Shown: piece after piece, positions 9,117 through 15,919 of the stretch
How positions within the stretch are numbered: position 1 is the stretch's first letter
How the letters are laid out: every line of letters starts with the position of its first letter
NCBI GenBank assembly: GCA_021155045.1
Contig: JAJNQB010000017.1
Span: 62,001-126,000, forward strand
DNA length: 64,000 bases
From: Arcticibacter sp.
GTDB lineage: Bacteria > Bacteroidota > Bacteroidia > 2-12-FULL-35-15
Direction: 5' to 3'
The notes under the pieces: model-generated
Seen by the model: the letters and a program-made list of their open reading frames with translations, nothing else
Told to the model about the DNA's origin: nothing
The model's database searches: none
Program-made: the position numbers and the translations under genes

Positions 9117-10307
9117 ATGAAAACAGTTGATAATTTTAATTTTTCTGGTCAAAAAGCATTGATTCGTGTGGATTTTAATGTTCCTCTAGATGCTGAATAT
9201 AATGTAACAGACGACACCCGCATTCGTGCGGCTTTGCCAACAATTAAAAAAATTATTGCTGATGGTGGTGCTGTCATTTTAATGTCGCATTTGGGTCGTC
9301 CGAAAGAAGGCCCAACAGAAAAATATTCTTTAAAACATGTTGTAAATTATTTAAGCAAATTATTAAACTCTTCCGTTTTGTTTGCAAACGATTGCATTGG
9401 CGATATTGCAAAAAATGCATCAAGCTCTTTAAAAATGGGCGAAATTTTGCTTTTGGAAAATTTGCGTTTTTATAAAGAAGAAGAAAAAGGAGATGTTGAT
9501 TTTGCAAAAAAACTTGCTGAGCATGGAACGTTTTATGTAAACGATGCTTTCGGAACAGCACACCGTTCGCATGCTTCAACAGCTGTTATTGCACAGTTTT
9601 TTCCAAACAATAAATGTTTTGGATATGTAATGAGTGGAGAACTAGCAAGTATCAACAAGGTTTTAAAAGAATCGGAAAAGCCCTTTACGGCTATCATGGG
9701 TGGAGCAAAAGTTTCTGATAAAATTTTGATTTTAGAACAACTCATTAACAAAGCAAACAATATAATTATTGGCGGAGGAATGGCATTTACTTTTGTAAAA
9801 GCTCAAGGAGGAAACATTGGTAAGTCGTTGGTTGAAGAGGATAGATTAGATACTGCACTAAAAATTTTAGAAGATGCAAAAGCAAAAGGTGTAAACATTT
9901 ATATTCCTACGGATGCTGTGGTTGCTGATAATTTTGCAAATGATGCCAACAAACAAACGATTAAAATAAATGAAATTCCTGATGGCTGGATGGGACTGGA
10001 TATTGGACCCGAAACAGAAAAAACCTATGCCGAAGTAATTGCCAACTCAAAAACCATTCTGTGGAATGGACCAATGGGCGTTTTTGAAATGAGCTCGTTT
10101 GAAAAAGGAACCAAATCTGTTGCAGAAGCAATTGTAGCAGCAACAAAATGTGGCGCCTACTCATTAATTGGAGGAGGCGATAGTGTTGCTGCAATCAACA
10201 AATATAATTTTGGAAACGATGTAAGCTATGTTTCCACAGGTGGTGGAGCTTTGCTTGAGTATATTGAAAAGGGAAGCTTGCCTGGAGTTGATGCTGTAGA
10301 GAAATAA
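9117..10307 (+). CDS. pgk: Phosphoglycerate kinase
   Basis: 396 aa, the normal bacterial length. It transfers phosphate between 1,3-bisphosphoglycerate and ADP in glycolysis/gluconeogenesis. The substrate-binding RVDFNVPLD motif is at ~17, SHLGRPK at ~58, LLENLRFYKEEEKGD at ~110, the AHRSHAS motif at ~148, and the C-terminal nucleotide lobe carries IMGGAKVSDKI, GGGMAFTF, WNGPMGVFE and a final GGGDSVAAINK. All key features are intact. It converges on ybeY with a gap of only four bases. Confidence 0.98.
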   Translation: MKTVDNFNFSGQKALIRVDFNVPLDAEYNVTDDTRIRAALPTIKKIIADGGAVILMSHLGRPKEGPTEKYSLKHVVNYLSKLLNSSVLFANDCIGDIAKNASSSLKMGEILLLENLRFYKEEEKGDVDFAKKLAEHGTFYVNDAFGTAHRSHASTAVIAQFFPNNKCFGYVMSGELASINKVLKESEKPFTAIMGGAKVSDKILILEQLINKANNIIIGGGMAFTFVKAQGGNIGKSLVEEDRLDTALKILEDAKAKGVNIYIPTDAVVADNFANDANKQTIKINEIPDGWMGLDIGPETEKTYAEVIANSKTILWNGPMGVFEMSSFEKGTKSVAEAIVAATKCGAYSLIGGGDSVAAINKYNFGNDVSYVSTGGGALLEYIEKGSLPGVDAVEK

Positions 10308-10311
10308 TTTT

Positions 10312-10740
10312 TTACATTTTTTCAAACACCTTCAAACAAGCATCTTCTTGTTTTGTCATTTCTTCTTTCGCTTTTTTTGTTTTGTCTTTATAGCCTAGCA
10401 AATGAAGTGTTCCATGAATGATTACACGATTTAATTCATTTTCTTTTGTTTTAGAAAATTTTTTTGCGTTCTCCTCTACCCTATCAATGCTGATAAAAAC
10501 ATCTCCACTAATTGCTTTATCGTTGTCTCCTTTTGAATAATCAAATGTGATAATATCTGTATAGGTGTTGTGATTTAAGTATTCTTTATTGAGTTTTAAT
10601 AAATATTCGTCTGAACAAAAAATAAAATTAATGTCGCCTGCTTTTCGCTTTTTTTGAGCAATGGTTTGAGTAATCCATTGTTTTGTTTTTGTTTTGTTTT
10701 TTAAAACAAACTTTATGTCTTGACTATGAAAACTTATCAT
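10312..10740 (-). CDS. ybeY: Endoribonuclease YbeY (16S rRNA maturation)
   Basis: 142 aa. The zinc site motif is HGTLHLLGYKDK near residue 112, with two of the usual three His; the third position is Lys (GYKD), which is common in Bacteroidota YbeY, so I do not treat it as damage. The upstream N-terminal half has the expected INFIFCSDEYLLKLNKEYLNHNTYTDIITF pattern. YbeY acts in rRNA processing and ribosome quality control. Its upstream region was reached by the VIT/TauE insert: the repeat tail begins about 25 bases before its start codon. Confidence 0.93.
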   Translation of the reverse strand: MISFHSQDIKFVLKNKTKTKQWITQTIAQKKRKAGDINFIFCSDEYLLKLNKEYLNHNTYTDIITFDYSKGDNDKAISGDVFISIDRVEENAKKFSKTKENELNRVIIHGTLHLLGYKDKTKKAKEEMTKQEDACLKVFEKM

Positions 10741-10765
10741 AGCACAAATGTATAAATCATTTTTA

Positions 10766-10811
10766 TTGACTTTCTCCTTTTTTTCATCGAACTTTACCCT
10801 GAAAAATAACG
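10766..10811 (-). repeat. Cassette-end repeat copy B (left boundary of VIT/TauE insert)
   Basis: On the minus strand this reads CGTTATTTTTCAGGGTAAA (10811-10793) followed by the tail TAAAGTTCGATG, an A-run and GGAGAAAGTCAA (to 10766). The first 19 bases are the exact reverse complement of 12493-12511. Inside the boundary (10812-10850) lies an imperfect hairpin GCTAAAGCGC...GCGATTAGC that is also found inside the copies at 23.0 and 46.3 kb. Confidence 0.8.
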
Positions 10812-10908
10812 CACGCTAAAGCGCAATTGAAACTGCGATTAGCTACACATTGTAGGCAATTTTAACAGACCTCTTAACAATAATCAGACTAACAATAAAA
10901 AGAATATA

Positions 10909-11610
10909 ATGATAAACATAGATAATTATTTAGACAACCATTACATACACAGAAGTAATTGGTTAAGAGCAGCAGTATTAGGAGCGAATGACGGAATTAT
11001 TTCAATTTCAAGTCTTGCTATTGGAATTTCAACTGCAAGTAATTCAAGAGAACCAATTGTATTAGCAACAGTTGCAGGACTTGTAGCAGGTGCATTATCA
11101 ATGGCAGCAGGAGAATATGTTTCTGTTAGTTCGCAGACAGACATTGAAAAAGCAGACATTGAAAGAGAGAAAAAGGAATTACAAGAAATGCCAGAAGCTG
11201 AATTAAAAGTGTTAGCACAAATTTACGAAAAGAGAGGTTTAAAGAAAGAAACAGCTTTGCAAGTAGCCAAAGAACTTACTGAAGTAGATGCTTTGGGAAC
11301 TCATATTAGAGACGAATTAGGTATTAATGAAATTAGCCAAGCAAACCCAATGCAAGCAGCTTTAGCTTCGGGTTCAGCATTTACGGTTGGTGGCGTATTG
11401 CCATTATTGGTAACTCTGTTTGCACCAGTAAAGGGAATGGAATATTGGCTTTATGGGTTTACATTATTCTTCTTAATCATTTTAGGAACAATATCTGCAA
11501 AAACAGGTGGTTCAAGTGTTGCGAAAGCAATCATAAGAATTACAGTTTGGGGAACAATCGCTATGGCATTATCGGCATTAGTTGGTTATTTATTTGGTGT
11601 TAATGTATAA
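10909..11610 (+). CDS. VIT1/CCC1 family metal transporter
   Basis: 233 aa. Family features: HRSNWLRAAVLGANDGIISISSL at the N-terminus (helix 1), AGALSMAAGEYVSVSSQTDIEKAD (helix 2 and the start of the cytoplasmic metal-binding helices with E/D-rich DIEREKKELQEMPEAE), then three C-terminal helices. VIT proteins export or sequester Fe2+ or Mn2+. The protein is complete. The stop codon abuts the ATG of the next gene, so the two are co-translated candidates. The pair lies inside the inverted-repeat cassette. Confidence 0.92.
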   Translation: MINIDNYLDNHYIHRSNWLRAAVLGANDGIISISSLAIGISTASNSREPIVLATVAGLVAGALSMAAGEYVSVSSQTDIEKADIEREKKELQEMPEAELKVLAQIYEKRGLKKETALQVAKELTEVDALGTHIRDELGINEISQANPMQAALASGSAFTVGGVLPLLVTLFAPVKGMEYWLYGFTLFFLIILGTISAKTGGSSVAKAIIRITVWGTIAMALSALVGYLFGVNV

Positions 11611-12339
11611 ATGGAAAAATACTATCTATTCATATTACTTGCTTTTATTTCAGAAGTAATTGGAACTGTATCAGGTTTCGGTTCTTCTATTTTATTTGTA
11701 CCAATTGCTTCCCTATTTTTTGATTTCAAGTCAGTGTTGGGAATAACTGCTATATTCCACGTTTTTAGCAATCTATCTAAAATAGCACTTTTTAGAAAAG
11801 GCATTAATAAAGACATAGCGATTAAATTAGGAATACCTGCAATTATTTTTGTAATAATAGGTGCTTTTATAACTACTTTTTTACCAACTAAACAAATAGA
11901 ATTAGTTATGAGTTTTATGCTAATTTTTCTTTCTATTTATTTGATTATAAATTACAACAAACCAATTAAGCAAACAGACACTAACCTTTATTTAGGAGGA
12001 CTTACTTCGGGTTTTATTGCAGGAATTGCAGGGACAGGAGGAGCAATAAGAGGAATTACTTTGGCAGCTTTTCAACTATCAAAAGATGTTTTTATTGCCA
12101 CTTCTGCACTTATAGATTTAGGTGTTGACACGAGTAGAGCCATTGTTTATACAAGCAACGGATACTTCAAAAAAGAATATCTATTTTTTATTCCTTTTTT
12201 AATTGGCATTAGTATTTTAGGAAGTTATATTGGAAAACTTATACTTAAAAGAACTTCTGAAAACATATTTAGAAATATAGTTTTAGGAGTAATTATTTTG
12301 ACAGCAATATTTCAAATTTTCAAATATTTAAAACAATAA
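11611..12339 (+). CDS. TauE/SafE (TSUP) family sulfite/anion exporter
   Basis: 242 aa, about eight hydrophobic helices in two halves. The first repeat has SGFGSSILFVPIASLF and the second GLTSGFIAGIAGTGGAIRGITL, the glycine-rich re-entrant motifs of the TSUP family, which moves sulfite, sulfoacetate or other organosulfur anions. ATG follows the VIT stop codon with no gap. The substrate cannot be told from sequence. Base composition is a little more A/T rich and less G rich than pgk, weak support for separate origin. Confidence 0.88.
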   Translation: MEKYYLFILLAFISEVIGTVSGFGSSILFVPIASLFFDFKSVLGITAIFHVFSNLSKIALFRKGINKDIAIKLGIPAIIFVIIGAFITTFLPTKQIELVMSFMLIFLSIYLIINYNKPIKQTDTNLYLGGLTSGFIAGIAGTGGAIRGITLAAFQLSKDVFIATSALIDLGVDTSRAIVYTSNGYFKKEYLFFIPFLIGISILGSYIGKLILKRTSENIFRNIVLGVIILTAIFQIFKYLKQ

Positions 12340-12511
12340 TTGAAGATGACGAAAGAAGAAAAACTGCCTACAACACGGGTTTGCCAAAATGGGGGGCAGA
12401 AGCGCTGAATTGAGCATTTGGAATTCTATTGTACATTTGTGCTAAATTGTACATTTGTACTTCTAATTCCCCCACTTCGGCAAGCCCCAAAACGTTATTT
12501 TTCAGGGTAAA
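12340..12511 (+). repeat. Cassette-end repeat copy C with long hairpin (right boundary)
   Basis: After the TauE stop come GCCTACAACAC, then arms GGGTTTGCC (12377-12385) and GGCAAGCCC (12479-12487, one wobble), with inner arms G6 (12391-12396) and C5 (12469-12473). The loop contains a direct repeat ATTGTACATTTGT (12428-12440, 12446-12458). CGTTATTTTTCAGGGTAAA (12493-12511) closes it. The shape recalls integron attC sites, but the integron core GTTRRRY is not matched. Confidence 0.7.
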
Positions 12512-12520
12512 ACAAAAAAA

Positions 12521-13678
12521 TTACAACTTATCCAGCGCTTGTTTTAAATCTTCAATTAATGTTTCTGGGTTTTCTAAACCAATGTAAAGTCGCACCATGT
12601 TCCATGGCAGTGGATTTTCAAAACTTTTACTTGCTGCTAATGCGCACAAAGGAAATTGTAAAGACTCATATCCGCCCCAAGAGGTTGCCATTAAAAAACA
12701 GTTTAAGCTATCGCAAAAACGCTCAACAGCAGCTTCGTCTTTTGCATCAATTTCAATAGAAAGCAAGCCTCCGCCTTGTTTCATTTGTTTTTTTGCTAAA
12801 TGTAATTGAGGATTGTTTGTAGCAAAAGGATAGTTTAGTTTTTTAATTTTAGGGTGTTTTTCTAGGAATTCAGCCACTTTTTTTGTGCTGTCGGCACTTT
12901 TGTTTACTCTTAGTTCAAGTGTTCTTAAACCACGTAAAATTAAGGCTGCATCTTGCGGTGAAATTATACTTCCAATGGTCATGTATTCTTCGGCAAACAT
13001 TTTCATTATTCGTTCTTTTGTTGAACACGCCACACCACACACAACATCACTGTGTCCGTTGATATACTTGCTTCCTGAGTGCAACACGATATCAATTCCC
13101 ATTTCAATTGGGTTTTGATTTAATGGCGAATTATAGCTGTTGTCTATGATTGTTGTTATGTTTTTTTCTTTTGCAAGTTTTGCTATTGCTTCAATGTCTT
13201 GCATCTCAAAGGTCAATGAATTTGGGCTTTCTAAGTAAATTAGTTTGGTGTTGCTTTGTATTGCTTTTTCAAAATCTTTTTCCTCTCCTCCACTTACAAA
13301 AGTATGTGTAACGCCATATTTAGCAAGGTATTTGGTAATTAAATTACTTGTCCAGCTGTATGGTTTTTGAACACATACAACATGGTCTCCTTCCTTAACA
13401 ACGCTCATTACAGCAGCGGCAACAGCTGCGCTTCCGCTCGAAAAAACAAGCGCGTCTTCTGCTTTTTCAAGTGCTGCTAATTTCTTTCTAAGTGCTGCTG
13501 TTGTGGGGTTGTAGCCTCTTGTATAAAACGGATTTTCTAATTCCTTTTTTAGTTTTTCTCGCATTTCTGCAACCGATGCAAAACAAAAGTTGGTTGTTTG
13601 AAACACAGGCGGAGCAACAGCTCCGTAATATTCTTGTCGTTCTTCTCCAAGGTGATTTAAGATGTATGAAATGTCCAT
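12521..13678 (-). CDS. Cys/Met metabolism PLP-dependent trans-sulfuration enzyme
   Basis: 385 aa, the family length. The PLP lysine is in LHSGSKYINGHSDVV (~residue 205), with the SSGSAAVAAAV cofactor-phosphate loop (~80), the YLESPNSLTFEMQDI motif and the C-terminal S-WGGYESL motif. Enzymes of this fold are cystathionine gamma-synthase, beta- or gamma-lyases and methionine gamma-lyase; the sequence alone does not tell which. The N-terminal YGAVAPPVFQTTNF stretch is conserved. It lies just outside the VIT/TauE insert, with ten bases between the insert boundary and its stop codon. Confidence 0.88.
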   Translation of the reverse strand: MDISYILNHLGEERQEYYGAVAPPVFQTTNFCFASVAEMREKLKKELENPFYTRGYNPTTAALRKKLAALEKAEDALVFSSGSAAVAAAVMSVVKEGDHVVCVQKPYSWTSNLITKYLAKYGVTHTFVSGGEEKDFEKAIQSNTKLIYLESPNSLTFEMQDIEAIAKLAKEKNITTIIDNSYNSPLNQNPIEMGIDIVLHSGSKYINGHSDVVCGVACSTKERIMKMFAEEYMTIGSIISPQDAALILRGLRTLELRVNKSADSTKKVAEFLEKHPKIKKLNYPFATNNPQLHLAKKQMKQGGGLLSIEIDAKDEAAVERFCDSLNCFLMATSWGGYESLQFPLCALAASKSFENPLPWNMVRLYIGLENPETLIEDLKQALDKL

Positions 13679-13745
13679 TGTTGAGTTGTTGAATTGTTGG
13701 GTTATTGAGTTGCTGAGTTGTTGATTTTTGGTTGTTGAGTTGTTT
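13679..13745 (+). repeat. Degenerate TTGTTGAG tandem repeat
   Basis: About seven loose copies of a TTGTTGAGT-like unit directly before the PLP enzyme start codon. Simple-sequence DNA of this kind in a leader could vary in copy number; no function is shown. Confidence 0.6.
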
Positions 13746-13793
13746 CGCCTGACAAGCCCTATCTCACTAATCGCTATTTACTATTGCCTTACA

Positions 13794-14162
13794 CTACTTC
13801 TTAAAAATAAAATATACTGCTAATATCAAAAAAATAAAGCCAACTAAGTGGTTCCATTTTATGGTTTCGTTTTTGAAAAATACAAGCGTAAAAGCAACAA
13901 AAACAATAAGTGTAACGACTTCTTGAATTACTTTAAGCTCTACTAAACTAAACGGACCGCCATTTTCCTTGAATCCAAGCCTGTTTGCGGGTACTTGAAA
14001 AAAATATTCGAATAGTGCTATTCCCCAACTAATAAGCACAACGCTTATTAATCCTAGGTTTTCGAACCATTTCATTTCTTTAAATTTTAAATGCCCGTAC
14101 CAAGCAAAAGTCATAAATGTATTTGAAAGTATTAGTAAGCCAATTGTTAAAACGCCTCTCAT
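13794..14162 (-). CDS. DMT-superfamily small membrane protein (DUF486)
   Basis: 122 aa with four hydrophobic helices. The sequence follows DUF486: MRGVLTIGLLILSNTFMTFAWYGHLKF at the start, a central SWGIALFEYFFQVPANRLGF motif, and a final helix ending in YFIFKK. The family belongs to the drug/metabolite transporter superfamily but has no assigned substrate. It is 115 bases downstream of the PLP enzyme's start in a divergent-to-parallel arrangement (both minus strand). Confidence 0.85.
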   Translation of the reverse strand: MRGVLTIGLLILSNTFMTFAWYGHLKFKEMKWFENLGLISVVLISWGIALFEYFFQVPANRLGFKENGGPFSLVELKVIQEVVTLIVFVAFTLVFFKNETIKWNHLVGFIFLILAVYFIFKK

Positions 14163-14873
14163 TGGTTTTGTTTTTTTTCAGGAACAAAAATATCTTTTCT
14201 TTTTAGATTCTGAAATATGTTAGGACAGGATAAAAATGTTGTTTTAAAAAATTAAGCGATTCGAACAATTTCAATCGTTAAATTTTTTTGAGATAAAAAA
14301 ACTTGAACGATTTTTGAACAAACGGAGCAAAAACAGCTGAAACAAGCGACAGCAAAGGGCTTTGGCCCGCATCGTTTTCTTTCGTTTTAAGCTGTTTTTT
14401 GGGGGGGGGTTGAATGTTCTTCTGCTTCAGAGGGTTGTTTTGCGCTTAAACGGGTTTAAATGCGGTTTTCTTTGTGCTTTTTTGATTTAAAGCATGTCTG
14501 GATACGATTTCTCCTCGTCAGTCTAATTGATATGACGTTTTTGTTTGAGGGGGATTTTTCAGAAAAAGAAGAGTCGTTTTTTAGAAATAGAAACGAAAAA
14601 AATCGTTTTAGCTAAATTGTTTTGAGGTGATCCATCAAAAAAATTCTTGAAAACTTAATTTTGGGGTTTGAAAAAAATTGAATCAAAATTAAATATCATA
14701 ATTAAAAATTTAAATTAAAGCTTTTGGGTGTTTATGATTTTCTTGTTTTTTGGGGTGTGTTGTTCTTTGCGGAGTCAAATTGGAGTATTTAAACAGCTGG
14801 AAAGGGTATTCGAAAGCAATTCGAAATAGGTTTTAAATCAAACAAAAGGTGGTTTAATTAATAAAAAAGCGTG
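14163..14873. other. 711-bp gene-free AT-rich region
   Basis: No ORF with protein character on either strand. Visible: an inverted pair AAAAACAGCT/AGCTGTTTTT (14329-14338 and 14390-14399) enclosing a GC-richer core, a run of nine G right after it (14401-14409), and an AT-rich stretch up to the methyltransferase gene. It could hold a decayed gene or a non-coding RNA; I see no decisive sign of either. It lies next to the parS sites. Confidence 0.5.
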
Positions 14874-15755
14874 TTATTTTCTGATTAAATAGATTTGGCT
14901 AGAATATGTTTTACCTGTTTTTAATGCAGAAATATTTGATCTTAATCCGTTCCACGTGGAACGAATAATGTTTGTTTTACCCGTTTTTATCTTTTCGCTG
15001 AGCATGGAAACATAAAAAGAATCAAATACCATTGGCAAAATTCTGAACACTTTTAGGTCGACTTTTTTAAACAATGTCTCAATATCTTTTGGGGTAAAAT
15101 GGTATAAATGCCTTGGAACATCATATGCTGCCCAGTTGTTTGCATATATTTTAGCATCTAAAGAATTGCAGTTTGGAACAGCAATTATAATAACACCATT
15201 GGGCTTAATTAATCGTTTTAATTCTTCAACTCTTTCGTTCAATTTTGGCACATGTTCTAATACGTGCCACATAGAAATAATATCAAATGATTCGTCCTCA
15301 AATTTGTTTAATTCGGCTTCTTCTCTAACATCCAAAGCGTAGTTTTTTATCGCCATTTTTCTAGCATCAGAATCGGGCTCAATTCCAAATGTTTGCCATT
15401 TAGCATTTTTACAGGTATTTAAAAACTCTCCTGTTCCACATCCAATATCTAATATTTTTCCGGTTTTATAAAACTTAGAAATAAGCTGAAGTTTTTTTAG
15501 TAACGTGTATTTTCTTACACTTTGGTAGGTAGCGTTTATAAATCCTTTTTTGGTGTTTGAATGAGATACATAGTCTGCTGACTTATAGTATTTACCCAAT
15601 TCGTTTTCTTCTGGTCGAGGGTTAGTGAATTTAAAACCACAAGATTCGCACTGAACTATTGCAAATGTTTCACGTGAAACAGTATGGTCTTTACACAATA
15701 AAAACTCTTTGTTTCGAATAGAATTACAAATAGGGCAATGTTCTAACTTTTCCAT
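14874..15755 (-). CDS. Class I SAM-dependent methyltransferase with N-terminal zinc-ribbon
   Basis: 293 aa. The N-terminus carries two Cys pairs (C-P-I-C and C-E-S-C, residues ~8-38), then the SAM-binding motif ILDIGCGTGEF (~98) and the motif around MWHVLEHVPKLNE (~160). This layout is typical of methyltransferases in sugar or lipid modification clusters. No such cluster is adjacent. Two parS-like palindromes lie within the coding sequence (14948-14963 and 15666-15681). Confidence 0.85.
   Translation of the reverse strand: MEKLEHCPICNSIRNKEFLLCKDHTVSRETFAIVQCESCGFKFTNPRPEENELGKYYKSADYVSHSNTKKGFINATYQSVRKYTLLKKLQLISKFYKTGKILDIGCGTGEFLNTCKNAKWQTFGIEPDSDARKMAIKNYALDVREEAELNKFEDESFDIISMWHVLEHVPKLNERVEELKRLIKPNGVIIIAVPNCNSLDAKIYANNWAAYDVPRHLYHFTPKDIETLFKKVDLKVFRILPMVFDSFYVSMLSEKIKTGKTNIIRSTWNGLRSNISALKTGKTYSSQIYLIRK
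14948..14963. promoter_or_regulatory. parS-like ParB site 1
   Basis: CGTTCCACGTGGAACG is a perfect 16-base palindrome that fits the chromosomal parS consensus TGTTNCACGTGNAACA except at the outermost base pair. It lies in the methyltransferase gene. Confidence 0.7.
15666..15681. promoter_or_regulatory. parS ParB site 2 (perfect consensus)
   Basis: TGTTTCACGTGAAACA is identical to the classical 16-base parS consensus recognised by ParB/Spo0J across bacteria. It lies in the methyltransferase gene. Confidence 0.88.
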
Positions 15756-15788
15756 AAATATTATTCGTTCTTTTCCTCTTTCTGTATT

Positions 15789-15804
15789 TGTTTCACGTGG
15801 AACT
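15789..15804. promoter_or_regulatory. parS-like ParB site 3
   Basis: TGTTTCACGTGGAACT differs from a perfect palindrome at one inner and one outer position. It lies in the gap between mnmG and the methyltransferase gene, 33 bases before the latter's start. Confidence 0.75.
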
Positions 15805-15919
15805 TTATAAAACCAAGTCCTGATTAAATTTCAATACAATTATTAAATACTTTTTATGCCTGACTCGCCTTCTCGGCTCCGCTCGAAGCGACAGCGTGCA
15901 TAATCTTCAAACAAGAGAA

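Larger units (their letters stand above)
10793..12511. mobile_element. Inverted-repeat-bounded VIT/TauE gene cassette
   Basis: Two plus-strand genes between two minus-strand housekeeping genes are enclosed by perfect 19-bp inverted repeats (10793-10811 and 12493-12511). There is no transposase inside. The left end carries the family tail outside the boundary; the right end carries a long hairpin (12377-12487) inside it. The boundaries are seen; calling the unit mobile is inference. Confidence 0.55.

Noticed and set aside
10312..10740. Damaged YbeY (third zinc His is Lys)
   Set aside because: GYKDK is common in this phylum's YbeY and the rest of the protein is intact.
14401..14409. G9 run as a phase-variable coding tract
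   Set aside because: It is not in or just before any ORF.
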